Shown: piece after piece, positions 24,823 to 35,500 of the stretch
How the letters are laid out: each line of letters starts with the position of its first letter
Position numbering within the stretch: position 1 is the first letter of the stretch
Assembly (NCBI RefSeq): GCF_013141825.1
Contig: NZ_RZNH01000023.1
Coordinates: 3,812 to 67,811, forward strand
Source: Marinifilum caeruleilacunae
GTDB taxonomy: Bacteria; Bacteroidota; Bacteroidia; Bacteroidales; Marinifilaceae
Direction of reading: 5' to 3'
DNA length: 64,000 nucleotides
Notes under the pieces: generated by a model
Seen by the model: only the letters and a program-made list of their open reading frames with translations
What the model was told of the DNA's origin: nothing
The model's database searches: none
Made by a program: the position numbers and the translations under genes

Positions 24823-27800
24823 TTGAAAGTTCGAATCCTTGTCATATTAGCTCTGATCTTGTGCATTCAAGAAGTTGGTTTTAGCCAAAACAACCTAAGG
24901 ATAAAGCAAATTCTAATTCAAAAGGATACCACTCAGCTTGATTCCTTACTCATTCTGCCTGCTACGGTAAAACTGTTTCACCAAAATCAGGAAATCGATA
25001 AAAGCTGGTATCGTATCGATCCAGGAAAGGGTGAACTCATTGCCGATCCAAAATTGATAGAAGTGGGAGATTCACTCCTGATTACATACAGAATCTACGA
25101 CTACAATATCAGCAAACCACTCTATACACGGGATATTTCGGACATGAACCTGGCAGGCGATGCGCGCCCAAGAATTCGTTCGACGGAATACAGATCGAAT
25201 AACCGGGGCATCTTAAATAGCAGTCAACTGCAAAAACAGGGAAATTATTCACGCGGAATCTCCTATGGAAACAACCAGGATGTGGTAACCAATTCAAATC
25301 TGAATCTTCAGCTTTCCGGCAAATTGAGCGAAGATGTCAATATCCTGGCTGCCATATCAGACAATAACATTCCCATTCAGCCCGACGGCAATACCCAGTC
25401 GATACAGGATTTCGACAGAATTTACATTAAACTATTCGATGACAAAAGAGAACTCACCCTTGGGGATTATGAAATTGAATCGCCGGAAGGCAATTTTATG
25501 CGCTTTTATAAAAAGGTACAGGGTGGCAAATTTTCTGGTTTGATTTCTAAAGGGAAAAATGGAAATGAGTTGAAATCTACGATTAGTGCTTCCATTGCCA
25601 AAGGAAAGTTTCGAAGAATGGAAATTCAGGGATCGGAAGGAATTCAAGGTCCTTATCGCTTAACAGGTGTGAACAACGAAAGCTTTATTGTTGTTTTGGC
25701 TGGCTCGGAAAAGGTCTTTGTTGATGGAAAAAAAATGACTCGTGGCGAAAACTACGATTATGTGATCAACTACAACACAGCCGAATTGAGTTTTACCACC
25801 CAACGACCCATTACGAGAAATTCACGAATCGTGGTAGAATTTGAGTATTCGGAAGAAAATTATTCCCGTTACCTGATCTTTAATGCCAACGAATATCAAA
25901 CGAAAAAAGGAAAAATCTGGTTCAATTTTTACCATGAACAGGATAGTAAAAATCAGCCACTGGATCAAACCCTTAGCAATGAAAACAAACAGTTGTTAAG
26001 CGAGATAGGCGATAAGCTGGACCTGGCAGTTGTTCCCAACGAAGAGATTGTGGAATACTCCAACGATTTTGTGCTGTACCGAAAAGTCTCAAGGGAGGTG
26101 AATCAAGTTACCTATGATATTTACGAATACTCGACAATACCTGAAGAGGCCATTTACAGGGTGAACTTCTCTTTTGTGGGCAGCAATGGAGGCAATTACA
26201 TACAGGTGAACAGCGTGGCCAATGGCAGGGTGTATCAATGGGTTGATCCGCTTGACGGGGTACCACAAGGAGAGTATGCCCCGGTGGCAAAATTGATTCC
26301 GCCGCAAAAACAGCAAATGCTAAGTTTGGGAGCCGATTACCAGCTTGCAAAAAATCTCCGATCAAGATTCGAAATTGCCATGAGCAATCGAGACCTGAAT
26401 AGCTTTTCATCGCTTGATGACAGCGACAACCAGGGACTTGCTGCCGACCTCCTGATACGCAAGAAGAGCGAGATTACTGACAGCAGCAAAGTGCTGATAT
26501 CTGAATTGAAAATGCATTTTATTCAGAAAAATTTTGCTGAAATTGAGAATTTCCGATCGGTGGAATTCAATCGCGACTGGAACATCTCTGATGATGAAAA
26601 TAAGAAGAATGAAAGCTACCTCTCATTGGCTAACCAGTTTAGGAATTTAAAGTGGGGAACTGCTTCTCATAACATTTCGATTTTGAACAGAGGTTCTGGC
26701 TACGAAGGGATTAATCAAAATGTAAACTTAGATTATCAGAGAAAGAAATGGTCGGTACGTTTGAATGGGAATTTACTGAATACCGATCAGCGCGAGGTGG
26801 AAAGTAAATTCTACAGACACCAACTCGATGCTGCTTACACAGGCAAAATTCTAAAAATCGGGATTGAAACAGAGAATGAAAACAACAAGATCGAAAAATC
26901 GGACGATAAGACTTTACTGGCCAACAGTTTCTCGTATCACTCCTACAAATTTTATATGGAAAACAGTGATTCTACCCAAAATCAATTCCAGGCTTACTAC
27001 AGAAAAAGGAAAGATTTTATGCCAATGGATAATGAGCTAAAGTCGCAGAGTGAATCGGAAGACATTGGTGGAAAAATCTGGCTGAAAAAGAACCGGAACA
27101 ACCAGTTAAAAATTGAGAGTATCTACCGTCGCTTATCCATTAGCGAGAATTCCCTTACAAATGAAGAGCCTGAAAATACATTTTTGGGCAAGCTGGAACA
27201 CAAGGCCAGAATTAAAAAGGGTTTGTTGCAGACATCTACCTATTACGAATTGGGTTCGGGCCTGGAAAGTGAAAAAGAGTTTTCGTACGTAGAAGTTAAC
27301 GATGGACAAGGAGTTTACCGCTGGACAGATTACAACGGAAATGGTGCGAAAGAGCTGAATGAGTTTGAAATTGCCACCTTTAAAGACGAGGCCAATTACA
27401 TTCGAATTGCCACCAACACCAACAATTACGATAAGGTGTATACGAGTGATTTCAGACAAACCTTTACCCTTCGATTGAGAAGAATCAAGTCAAAATCGAA
27501 ATTTGTCACTTTCCTTTCCAGATTTAGCAACCGCTTTGCTTACCGATTATCGAAAAAGAGCTTGAGCAATGATTTCAATCTGTATGCAAATCCTTTTGAA
27601 ACCCATTCGTCTGACGAGAACTTAATTACCATCAATTCGAGTTTTCAGAATACTTTTTCGTACCGAAAGGCAAAATCTAAAACCAATTGGGACATCATTC
27701 ATTTAAGCAGCAGGAACAAACAATTGCTTACCCAGGGTTTTGAAAGAAGAAGATTGACCCAGAATGGATTTCGATTCAACTGGAACATGGGCAAATCGAG

Positions 27801-28272
27801 CCAGCTGTCGAACCGAACCGATTACAGCAAAAAAAGCTTGTACCACGAGGTTTTTGCCAAGCAGGATTACAACTTGAAGGAAATTAAAAATGAACTTCAG
27901 CTAAAATTTCAAACCAGCCTGGTGTTTCAGTTTGGCCTAAACTACACTTATCAGCGTAAGCGGAATAAACTGGCCAGCGAAGAATCGACAACGCATAATG
28001 TGGGAGCCAATTGCCAATATGCCATTACAAAAACTGGCAAACTGCTGGCCAATTTAAATTTCCTGCATCTCGATTACAATGCGGATACCAACAGTTCAAT
28101 AGCCTACGAAATGCTGGAAGGATTTTTACCCGGCAACAATTCAACCTGGAGCCTGGCTTACAATCAGCAAGTTTCGAAAGTATTTCAAATGAATATCAGT
28201 TACAATGGCCGACAAAGTGAAGGTGGCAAAACCATTCATGTTGGCAGCATGGAAGTGAGGGCATATTTTTAA
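24823..28272 (+). CDS. Large outer-membrane beta-barrel-like protein
   Basis: A 1149-residue exported protein. A signal peptide (residues 1-21, ending GFSQ) is followed by a region with repeated short beta-strands. GPYRLTGVNNESFIVVLAGSEKVF, then GENYDYVINYNTAEL and FTTQRPITRNSRI, at about 280-340, recall segments of SprA/Sov-type outer-membrane proteins of the type 9 secretion system. The C-terminal two thirds alternate aromatic and polar residues like a large barrel and end in an amphipathic strand with terminal Phe. It is about half the length of SprA itself, so I name only the resemblance. The start is TTG at 24823; no better ATG precedes the signal peptide. Confidence 0.7.
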   Translation: MKVRILVILALILCIQEVGFSQNNLRIKQILIQKDTTQLDSLLILPATVKLFHQNQEIDKSWYRIDPGKGELIADPKLIEVGDSLLITYRIYDYNISKPLYTRDISDMNLAGDARPRIRSTEYRSNNRGILNSSQLQKQGNYSRGISYGNNQDVVTNSNLNLQLSGKLSEDVNILAAISDNNIPIQPDGNTQSIQDFDRIYIKLFDDKRELTLGDYEIESPEGNFMRFYKKVQGGKFSGLISKGKNGNELKSTISASIAKGKFRRMEIQGSEGIQGPYRLTGVNNESFIVVLAGSEKVFVDGKKMTRGENYDYVINYNTAELSFTTQRPITRNSRIVVEFEYSEENYSRYLIFNANEYQTKKGKIWFNFYHEQDSKNQPLDQTLSNENKQLLSEIGDKLDLAVVPNEEIVEYSNDFVLYRKVSREVNQVTYDIYEYSTIPEEAIYRVNFSFVGSNGGNYIQVNSVANGRVYQWVDPLDGVPQGEYAPVAKLIPPQKQQMLSLGADYQLAKNLRSRFEIAMSNRDLNSFSSLDDSDNQGLAADLLIRKKSEITDSSKVLISELKMHFIQKNFAEIENFRSVEFNRDWNISDDENKKNESYLSLANQFRNLKWGTASHNISILNRGSGYEGINQNVNLDYQRKKWSVRLNGNLLNTDQREVESKFYRHQLDAAYTGKILKIGIETENENNKIEKSDDKTLLANSFSYHSYKFYMENSDSTQNQFQAYYRKRKDFMPMDNELKSQSESEDIGGKIWLKKNRNNQLKIESIYRRLSISENSLTNEEPENTFLGKLEHKARIKKGLLQTSTYYELGSGLESEKEFSYVEVNDGQGVYRWTDYNGNGAKELNEFEIATFKDEANYIRIATNTNNYDKVYTSDFRQTFTLRLRRIKSKSKFVTFLSRFSNRFAYRLSKKSLSNDFNLYANPFETHSSDENLITINSSFQNTFSYRKAKSKTNWDIIHLSSRNKQLLTQGFERRRLTQNGFRFNWNMGKSSQLSNRTDYSKKSLYHEVFAKQDYNLKEIKNELQLKFQTSLVFQFGLNYTYQRKRNKLASEESTTHNVGANCQYAITKTGKLLANLNFLHLDYNADTNSSIAYEMLEGFLPGNNSTWSLAYNQQVSKVFQMNISYNGRQSEGGKTIHVGSMEVRAYF

Positions 28273-28344
28273 GTGATTTCTGCCCCTTTCTTTCAACTTA
28301 AAACTGTAAATTTAGCTTTTGGGTAAAATTTGTATTAGATATTT

Positions 28345-29184
28345 ATGGCAGATCAGATTAAAATTGTAGTAAGCGATTTGGATGGCACACTACTACCATC
28401 GATGGGCGAAGTAAGTAAGAAGAATTATGAATGTTTGGAGCAACTCAAAAAATCGAATATTACAAGAGTAATCGCCACCGGAAGAACTTTATACTCTGCC
28501 ATGGCTGTTTTGCCCGAGGACTTTCCTATCGATTACCTGATTTTTTCGTCTGGTGCCGGAATCATGAGGTGGGAAACAAAAGAGTTGATTTACTCCCAAC
28601 AAATTGAAGCTGAAGAGGTTTTAGAGCTATCTAAAATTTTGGTGGATCATGAAATCGATTTTATGATTTTAGATCCGATTCCCAACAATCACCAGTTTTG
28701 GTACTATAAAAGTGGCAACAAGAACCAGGATTTCGATAGAAGACTAAACCTCTACAAACAGTTTTCTACTCCGGTTGGAAATATCAGCGACACCAAAAGA
28801 GATGCTTGCCAGATATTGGCCATTCTGCCCAATAAGGTTGACTGGTTTGAAGAAATCAAGACCAAATTTGACGACATTAAAATCATACGTGCCACTTCAC
28901 CTTTGGATCATGAATCGATCTGGATGGAGATTTTCCCTTTACACATTTCGAAAGGTCATGGTTGCGAATGGCTTTGCAATCAGTTAGGATTAAGTGCAAA
29001 TGATTCTTTTGTGATCGGTAACGACTACAATGATATCGACCTACTGGAATGGGGAAAGCACAGCTACGTTGTTGAAAATGCGCCACACGAACTCAAGGAC
29101 AAATATCAGGTCACTGAAAGTGTGATTGATGATGGTTTTGCCTTAGCTGTTGAAAAGGTATTGAGTGAATGTACGGTAAGGTAA
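28345..29184 (+). CDS. Cof-type HAD-IIB phosphatase
   Basis: A 279-residue haloacid dehalogenase-like hydrolase. Motif I is VVSDLDGTLL (Asp nucleophile and general acid, 9-18), motif II is VIATGRTLYSA, the IIB cap lies at about 85-190, motif III Lys is in ISKGHG, and motif IV is FVIGNDYNDIDLL. These enzymes dephosphorylate sugar phosphates or flavin/pyridoxal phosphates, and the substrate cannot be read from sequence. Its stop is four bp from the end of the convergent alanine dehydrogenase gene. Confidence 0.9.
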   Translation: MADQIKIVVSDLDGTLLPSMGEVSKKNYECLEQLKKSNITRVIATGRTLYSAMAVLPEDFPIDYLIFSSGAGIMRWETKELIYSQQIEAEEVLELSKILVDHEIDFMILDPIPNNHQFWYYKSGNKNQDFDRRLNLYKQFSTPVGNISDTKRDACQILAILPNKVDWFEEIKTKFDDIKIIRATSPLDHESIWMEIFPLHISKGHGCEWLCNQLGLSANDSFVIGNDYNDIDLLEWGKHSYVVENAPHELKDKYQVTESVIDDGFALAVEKVLSECTVR

Positions 29185-29187
29185 GAC

Positions 29188-30411
29188 TTACATTGCAGCC
29201 AGCAATAAATCGATATCCTTGGCCAGAATTCCAAATGTATCGCCTAACCTTCGGTTGGTTAGAATTCCCCTGTACACATAGGTTCCATGACGCAGTCCAA
29301 TATCGTTCTTAATGAATTTATGAACGCCGCCATTCTGTCCGATATTCAGCAACAAAGGAGCACAAATATTACTCAGTGCAAGCGAAGCTGTTCTGGCCAC
29401 ATGCGAAGGTACATTGGGAACGCAATAGTGCAATACACCGTGTTTTTTAAATACCGGATCTTTATGATTAGTGAGCATAGAAGTCTCGAAACATCCGCCC
29501 TGGTCGATACTCAGATCGATAACAATGGAGCCTGGTTTCATTTTTTCTACCATCTCCTCGGTTACCATATAGCCAACATTTTCGGTACCATGGCGCAAAG
29601 CACCAATTACCACATCGGCCGAAGCCAAGGCTTTTTCGAGCACATGCGGATGGAAAATAGATGTGAAAACCCGATGCCCCAAATGATCTTCCAATCGGCG
29701 CAAGCGATAGATTGAATCGTCGAAAACTTTTACCATTGCTCCCAGGCCAAGAGCAGCTCTTGTTGCATACTCGGCAGCAGTTCCGGCTCCTAAAATAATA
29801 ACCTCGGTTGGTGTAATTCCGGTAATTCCACCCAGCATAACGCCTTTTCCACCATGAGCCTTACTTAGATATTCCCCGGCAATCATGATTGAAGAAATCC
29901 CTGCAATTTCGGCCATAGAACGAACTACCGGATAAAAATTATCGCGATCTTTTACCAGTTCCAAAGCAATGGCAGTCACCTTTTTTTGCATCAGTTTGCG
30001 AACATTTTCGCCACACTGACTTTTAAGTTGCAAAGCTGAAAATAGGATTTGATTGCCCCTGAGCATATCAATTTCGGCACTTGAGAACGGGGAAACCTGC
30101 ATTACCGTATCGCACTGATAGACTTCCTTTTTCTCCAGAACAATACGTGCGCCATTCTCACTGTATTCCTTATCGGTGTAATTGGAAGCCAGACCAGCAC
30201 CGCGTTCAAGCACTACCTCGTGTCCATTATTCACGAGTAACTCTACTGACTGTGGAGTAAGACAAACACGGTTTTCACCTCGATATTCTTCTTTGGGAAT
30301 ACCAATTACCAATTGTTTGCGTCGGCGTTCTAATTCCAACATTTCTTCCTTAGGCTGGTAAAATTCATGTCCCAGAGGAAAATTCTTTGATCCTTCACTT
30401 AACGGCGCCAT
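29188..30411 (-). CDS. ald: Alanine dehydrogenase-family protein
   Basis: A 407-residue NAD-dependent oxidoreductase that in the family interconverts L-alanine and pyruvate plus ammonia. IGIPKEEYRGENRVCLTPQS opens the catalytic domain (about 37-56). GITPTEVIILGAGTAAEYAT is the Rossmann glycine-rich loop. DLSIDQGGCFETS and HYCVPNVPSHVARTAS are typical of the family. The protein has a ~36-residue N-terminal extension compared with usual Ald. It is last in the apparent porW-porX-tsaE-ald series (93-bp gap to tsaE). The transhydrogenase-alpha family is related, so specificity is inferred. Confidence 0.85.
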   Translation of the reverse strand: MAPLSEGSKNFPLGHEFYQPKEEMLELERRRKQLVIGIPKEEYRGENRVCLTPQSVELLVNNGHEVVLERGAGLASNYTDKEYSENGARIVLEKKEVYQCDTVMQVSPFSSAEIDMLRGNQILFSALQLKSQCGENVRKLMQKKVTAIALELVKDRDNFYPVVRSMAEIAGISSIMIAGEYLSKAHGGKGVMLGGITGITPTEVIILGAGTAAEYATRAALGLGAMVKVFDDSIYRLRRLEDHLGHRVFTSIFHPHVLEKALASADVVIGALRHGTENVGYMVTEEMVEKMKPGSIVIDLSIDQGGCFETSMLTNHKDPVFKKHGVLHYCVPNVPSHVARTASLALSNICAPLLLNIGQNGGVHKFIKNDIGLRHGTYVYRGILTNRRLGDTFGILAKDIDLLLAAM

Positions 30412-30504
30412 ATGCTATATTGTAATTAAAAATGGAAACTTACACGAGGTAAGACATTACAATTTAAGAAATTTTTAGCGTTTTTCAGCTTAGACTATTT
30501 CTGA

Positions 30505-30921
30505 TTAGAGAATACGGATGCTTCGGCTGCCATCAGCCTCTTCCTTAAAGTGAACCTCGATGGTATCATTTGGTAGAATCGAATCGATTTTTTCTGGCCA
30601 TTCAATAAAGCACATGGCCTCGCTGTAGAAGTAATCTTCGTAGCCAAAATCGAAAGCTTCCTGCACATCATCGATACGATAAAAATCGAAATGATAAATA
30701 ATATCTTCTTTTGCCGTATGGTACTCGTTTACAATGGCAAATGTTGGACTATTTATGGTATCCTGAACACCCATTTCCTCACAAATTGCTTTTACAAATG
30801 TGGTTTTACCAACACCCATTGCACCATGCATTGCAAAAATTCTCTTGTCTCCTACCAGCTTAATAAATTCAGCTGCAACAGAGTTAATATCCTCCAGCGA
30901 ATTGATTTTTAATTCCGTCAT
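30505..30921 (-). CDS. tsaE: tRNA threonylcarbamoyladenosine biosynthesis ATPase
   Basis: A 138-residue P-loop ATPase that, with TsaB, TsaC and TsaD, makes the t6A37 modification of ANN-decoding tRNAs. Walker A is GAMGVGKT (33-40). SPTFAIVNEYH and IYHFDFYRIDD are the family signature (switch I region). FIEWPEKI follows in the C-terminal part. Normal length. It lies 20 bp downstream of porX, a common Bacteroidetes neighbourhood. Confidence 0.95.
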   Translation of the reverse strand: MTELKINSLEDINSVAAEFIKLVGDKRIFAMHGAMGVGKTTFVKAICEEMGVQDTINSPTFAIVNEYHTAKEDIIYHFDFYRIDDVQEAFDFGYEDYFYSEAMCFIEWPEKIDSILPNDTIEVHFKEEADGSRSIRIL

Positions 30922-30941
30922 TTCCTGCTAAATCTTTGTAT

Positions 30942-32501
30942 TTAATTTTTCTTCGGACTCAATGTTATCAGCGGAACAATCATCTCTTCCAATGAAATTC
31001 CCCCGTGTTGGAAAGTATTTCGATAGTAGGAGCTGTAATAATTAAAATTGTTCGGATATGCCAAAAAGTCCTCTCCGAATGCAAAGATATAAGAAGAACT
31101 TACATTTACCTGCGGTAGGTTCGCTTTTCGTGGTTCTGTAACCTCAAAAACTTCTTTCGACTTATAATTCAGGTTCTTTCCCTGTTTGTAACGAAGGTTG
31201 GTATTGGTTTGCCTGTCGCCAATTACCTTAATCGGATTTTGTACCCGAATAGATCCATGGTCGGTAGTAATTACAAGCTTTACATTCTGCTCCGACAGCT
31301 TTTTGATCAGTTCTAAAAGCATGGAATGTTCGAACCATGAAAGAGTCAGGGAACGATAAGCAGCCTCATCGGCAGCCAGCTCTCGAATCATTTCACTTTC
31401 TGTCCTGGCATGCGATAGCATATCAACAAAATTGTATACAAATACACTCAATTGTGAATTCAAAATGGAGTTTAAATTATCCAGGACCTTGGCCCCCATT
31501 TTTTCATTGTTGATTTTCTCGTAATGATAAGTGTAATCTTTATAATGGCGTTTCAATTGGAATCCAATAAAGTCTTCTTCATGGATATTCTTGCTGCTTT
31601 CCTCGTCTTCCTCAATCCAATGCTCGGGATGCCTTTTTTTGATATCCAAAGGCATTAAGCCTGAAAACATTGAGTTTCGTGCGTACTGGGTGGCAGTTGG
31701 AAGAATGGAATAATACATGGAGTCTTCCTCCACCACAAAGTAATCGCTAATTACCGGGTATAAAGTTTGCCACTGGTCGTAGCGCAAGTTGTCAATTAAA
31801 ATAAATGCAACTTTCTCTCCCTTATCAAGCAAAGGATACACTTTTTCTTTAAAAACATTAGGCGTAAGAAGAGGTTTATCTTCTTCATCAGGATCCATCC
31901 AATCGATATAGTTTTTCTTCACAAAACGTGCAAACAAATTGTTGGCTTCGGTTTTTTGCATGCGAAGAATTTCATCCATTCCCGAATCTTCGATATTGGC
32001 AAGTTCCAGTTCCCAGAACACCAGTTTTCGATACATCTTCATCCAGTCGTCGAAATCGCGGCAATCGTTAATCTCCATTCCCATTTGACCGAATTTCGAC
32101 TGGTAGGCCATGGTTGTTTTTTCGGAAACCAAACGTTTTTTATCGATGTGTTTTTTAAGCGTAAGCAGTATTTGTTTCGGGTTAACCGGCTTAATCAGGT
32201 AATCGGATATTTGCTTGCCGATTGCCTCATCCATAATGTCTTCTTCCTCGCTTTTTGTAATCATTACAATTGGCAGGGCAGAATCGACCGATTTGATCTC
32301 GCTAAGCGCTTCCAATCCACTCATTCCAGGCATATTCTCGTCGAGCAATACCAAATCGAAATGAGAAGTTTTCACCAAATCGAGTGCATCGTAAGCATTG
32401 TTACACGATACAATTTCGTATCCTTTCTCCTCTAAAAATATAATATGAGGTTTCAATAATTCTATCTCGTCGTCAACCCAAAGTATGGTATTTTCTTTCA
32501 C
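30942..32501 (-). CDS. porX: PorX-type response regulator/PglZ phosphodiesterase
   Basis: A 519-residue two-domain regulator of type 9 secretion. The receiver at 1-120 has Asp54 in VLLDENMPG and Lys104 in LIKPVNP. A helical linker is followed by a PglZ/alkaline-phosphatase-superfamily domain (about 210-519) with metal-binding Asp237 (FILIDNLRYDQW), the nucleophile region LPTATQYARNS (Thr271 equivalent) and TTDHGS. Characterised PorX proteins hydrolyse cyclic or linear oligonucleotides and control T9SS gene expression through PorY/SigP. It lies 31 bp downstream of the PorW/SprE-like gene, so regulator and secretion component appear co-transcribed. Confidence 0.93.
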   Translation of the reverse strand: MKENTILWVDDEIELLKPHIIFLEEKGYEIVSCNNAYDALDLVKTSHFDLVLLDENMPGMSGLEALSEIKSVDSALPIVMITKSEEEDIMDEAIGKQISDYLIKPVNPKQILLTLKKHIDKKRLVSEKTTMAYQSKFGQMGMEINDCRDFDDWMKMYRKLVFWELELANIEDSGMDEILRMQKTEANNLFARFVKKNYIDWMDPDEEDKPLLTPNVFKEKVYPLLDKGEKVAFILIDNLRYDQWQTLYPVISDYFVVEEDSMYYSILPTATQYARNSMFSGLMPLDIKKRHPEHWIEEDEESSKNIHEEDFIGFQLKRHYKDYTYHYEKINNEKMGAKVLDNLNSILNSQLSVFVYNFVDMLSHARTESEMIRELAADEAAYRSLTLSWFEHSMLLELIKKLSEQNVKLVITTDHGSIRVQNPIKVIGDRQTNTNLRYKQGKNLNYKSKEVFEVTEPRKANLPQVNVSSSYIFAFGEDFLAYPNNFNYYSSYYRNTFQHGGISLEEMIVPLITLSPKKN

Positions 32502-32532
32502 GCTTACATCAATTTAATCTTTACTAAAAATT

Positions 32533-35500
32533 CTATTTCAAATAGTATTTTTTGAAGAATTCCAGATACTTGGCAGTATCTCCTCCGTCTTCCACAAATA
32601 CCTCAAAGTTCTCATCGGAAATCACAAAATTGCGATATCCCACTTTTTCCACAGGTGCAAACAAATCACGATTGGTAACAATGGCCCTGAAATACATCAT
32701 TGCCTGTTTTTTATTTCTCATGTTTGTTACCAACAGCACCTCACGCTCATCATCCAGCTCACGAACTTGAATTTTTAATTCTCCCGTATTGTATCTTTTA
32801 ATTCCTGTAAGCAACTGTTTTCTGTTCACATTGGCCTTGGTATAAACCAGGGCAAAATAATGATATACCTTTTCATTGAACTGATAAATTCCATCCTGAA
32901 CCATTTGATCTTCTTTAACTGCCGGAGCAACATCCTTTGCATCTAAATAGTTCTTTTTAAAGAAATCCAGGTATGGGAACAAAGTTTTCTCTACGTAAAA
33001 CTTCTTGAAATTCTCCTCGCTGATTACAAAGTTTCGATAATCTACACTTTCCAATTGTGTGTAAATGGCATCATCCGAAACCAGTTTTCTGAAATATTTC
33101 ATTGCATCAGTTTTCGAACCGATATTATTTACAACAATCATGTTTAGATCATTATCGTATTGCTCTCTCAATACACTGTAATCTTTATCGTGATTGTAAA
33201 TATCATTTCTCAGTTTGCCAATATTCACTTTACGTGCCGGAACCAATAAAATAAATTTGTGATTATCTGACTGATTTAAAACAAACGCAGTTGAGTCTAA
33301 ATTGTTGTTTACCGCAACCAGTTTTCCTTGCTTTTTCACCGTTGATTGTTTTGGCTTACGCTCTACGTTAAAATAGCTTTTGGTATAAAAATCAAGGTAT
33401 TGCTCTACATCTTTTGCCTTTTTCAACTGGTCGAAATTGGCCTGGGAAATCACAAAGTTTCTGTAATCAACATCTTCTAAACCACTATATGGCTTGCCAC
33501 TGGTAATAATTCCGTTAAAATAATTCAAGGCATCCTCTTTATCCTTTAGGCCTTTCACCAAAATCATGATTTGCTCTTTATCGAGCGATAGACGATCCAC
33601 TTTAAAAGTACGGCTGTTATAGGCATCCGAATTGTATCGCGAAACGTTGAATAGTGTTCTGTTAGGATCTCCATCTTTTTTAGAGAACATCAAGACAAAG
33701 TAGTGTTCGTCATCAGCTTTAAACTGATACAGACTTTTTGGTTTTTCAGCTTTGCCTTTTTTATCTTTCACCTCAACCATTGCCTGATCGCCTTCAATTC
33801 TCCAGTTTCGAAGCAACCTGTTTTGTCGGGCCAGCTCCATGTCTCTTGCAGTATATACAACCGGAACGGCTCCCTTTTCCAATCCTGCAAGAATTGCTTT
33901 TGTGGTTTGCGCAATTTCTTTGGTAGGATTCGATTTCAAGACCTGGTCGAGCGACTGTTTAAAAGTATTGACATCCTGGGTTCTGCCCACACTTAAGGCT
34001 CTCAGGAATAAAAATCTTGGGCGTAAATCACTTTCAGGATATCTTAACAATCCTTCGTTACAAAGACTAACTACTTTAAAATAGTAGTAGTTCTGGAACT
34101 CTTCGTAGGCTTGTGCATACAGCTGGTGTGCTCTTTGGTATTCAGCATCGAGTTTGGATTGATAATTTGGATCGCTTAAGGCCTTGGCATATTCGCTTCC
34201 CTTAAATTCTCTTAAAATTTTCTGCTTGTAAAAATCAGATTTAGCCGTTCGGTTTAAGGATTTATTAATGGCATAAGCATGATAGTAAGCCGACAAAAGA
34301 TATGGATTTTCCGGGAATCGCTCCAAAAGAGTTTCCAGGCTTTCCAGGGCCTTCTCCTCATTTTTCAGTTTTTCCTCGTACACCAAAGCAGCCTGGTACA
34401 AGCCTTTCATGATTCTTTCATTGGATTTTACCATTGCAGCTTTCGTCATTGGCAAGTCCACCAAATAATATTCACGGCTTTTGGGATCTTTCTTTTTCGA
34501 CTGCTTGCTGATTCCATCGCCTTTTTCCTGTTCTAAAATAAATTCCACATCATCAGGTGTGAAGCTCGACCTGTTTTTTCTTCTCCAGTTGTCTTCCAGT
34601 TTACGCCTTCCCCACTTGCGTTGGAATTCTGATTTTCCCAAACCAATATTTGTTGGGTTGTAGAAATACCAGTTGCCCTGGCTTTGATTTCTACTCACCG
34701 TATTGCCTAGCATATTGTTCTGACTAAAGAAAGCTCTGTCTGATTGCGCCTCAGCTTCCTGATCTCTTCTCTCTCTTTCTTTGTCGGCTACTTCTTTGAT
34801 CATTTGACTGATCAATCGATCACGATCGGCCTGGCTCATTAGTGCCACTCGTTGCAAACTATCCTCGCGAACCACCATATTCAGATTGTTCACCAGTTCA
34901 GTTAGATTGCCCACTCGTTCCGAAATTTGATTGTAGTTCGGATAATCGTTTCCAAGATATGTCATGGAACTATCGTAACACATCTGTGCTTTTGGGTAGG
35001 TCTCCTCTCCAAAATAGTAATCGCCAAGTTTCAGGAATGAGATTGCTTTTTGGTTTTCGTTGAACAAAGAAACTTTGGTCGACTCCCAGTAATTTTCTAT
35101 GGCCGATTCCATATTCTCATCCACCACATCCATTTCGGCAATTGCATAATAAATCTGGTCCTTGTATTCCTTATTCTTCTCGTCGCGCAGCATTTTTCGT
35201 AGACCTTTTCTAATTTCCTCACCATTTTCGGCACCCGTGTAAGATAGTGCTCGGCTAATTTTGGCATTAAAGGTCATTTCATAATTGGCATTCAAATCGA
35301 TCAACTGCTGAAATGCGCGTGAAGCCTCTCCCGGGTTGTCGAGTTTCTGATGAATTTGAGCCAATAGGTAATAGTAACGAGCTTTCTTGTGTTTCTTTTT
35401 GGTAATGGCAATGCATCTTTCCAATGCTGGAACTGCATCATCGTATTGCTCCTGTCGAATTGCCATATCGGCATATAAGGCTTCGATACGTACCAAATCA

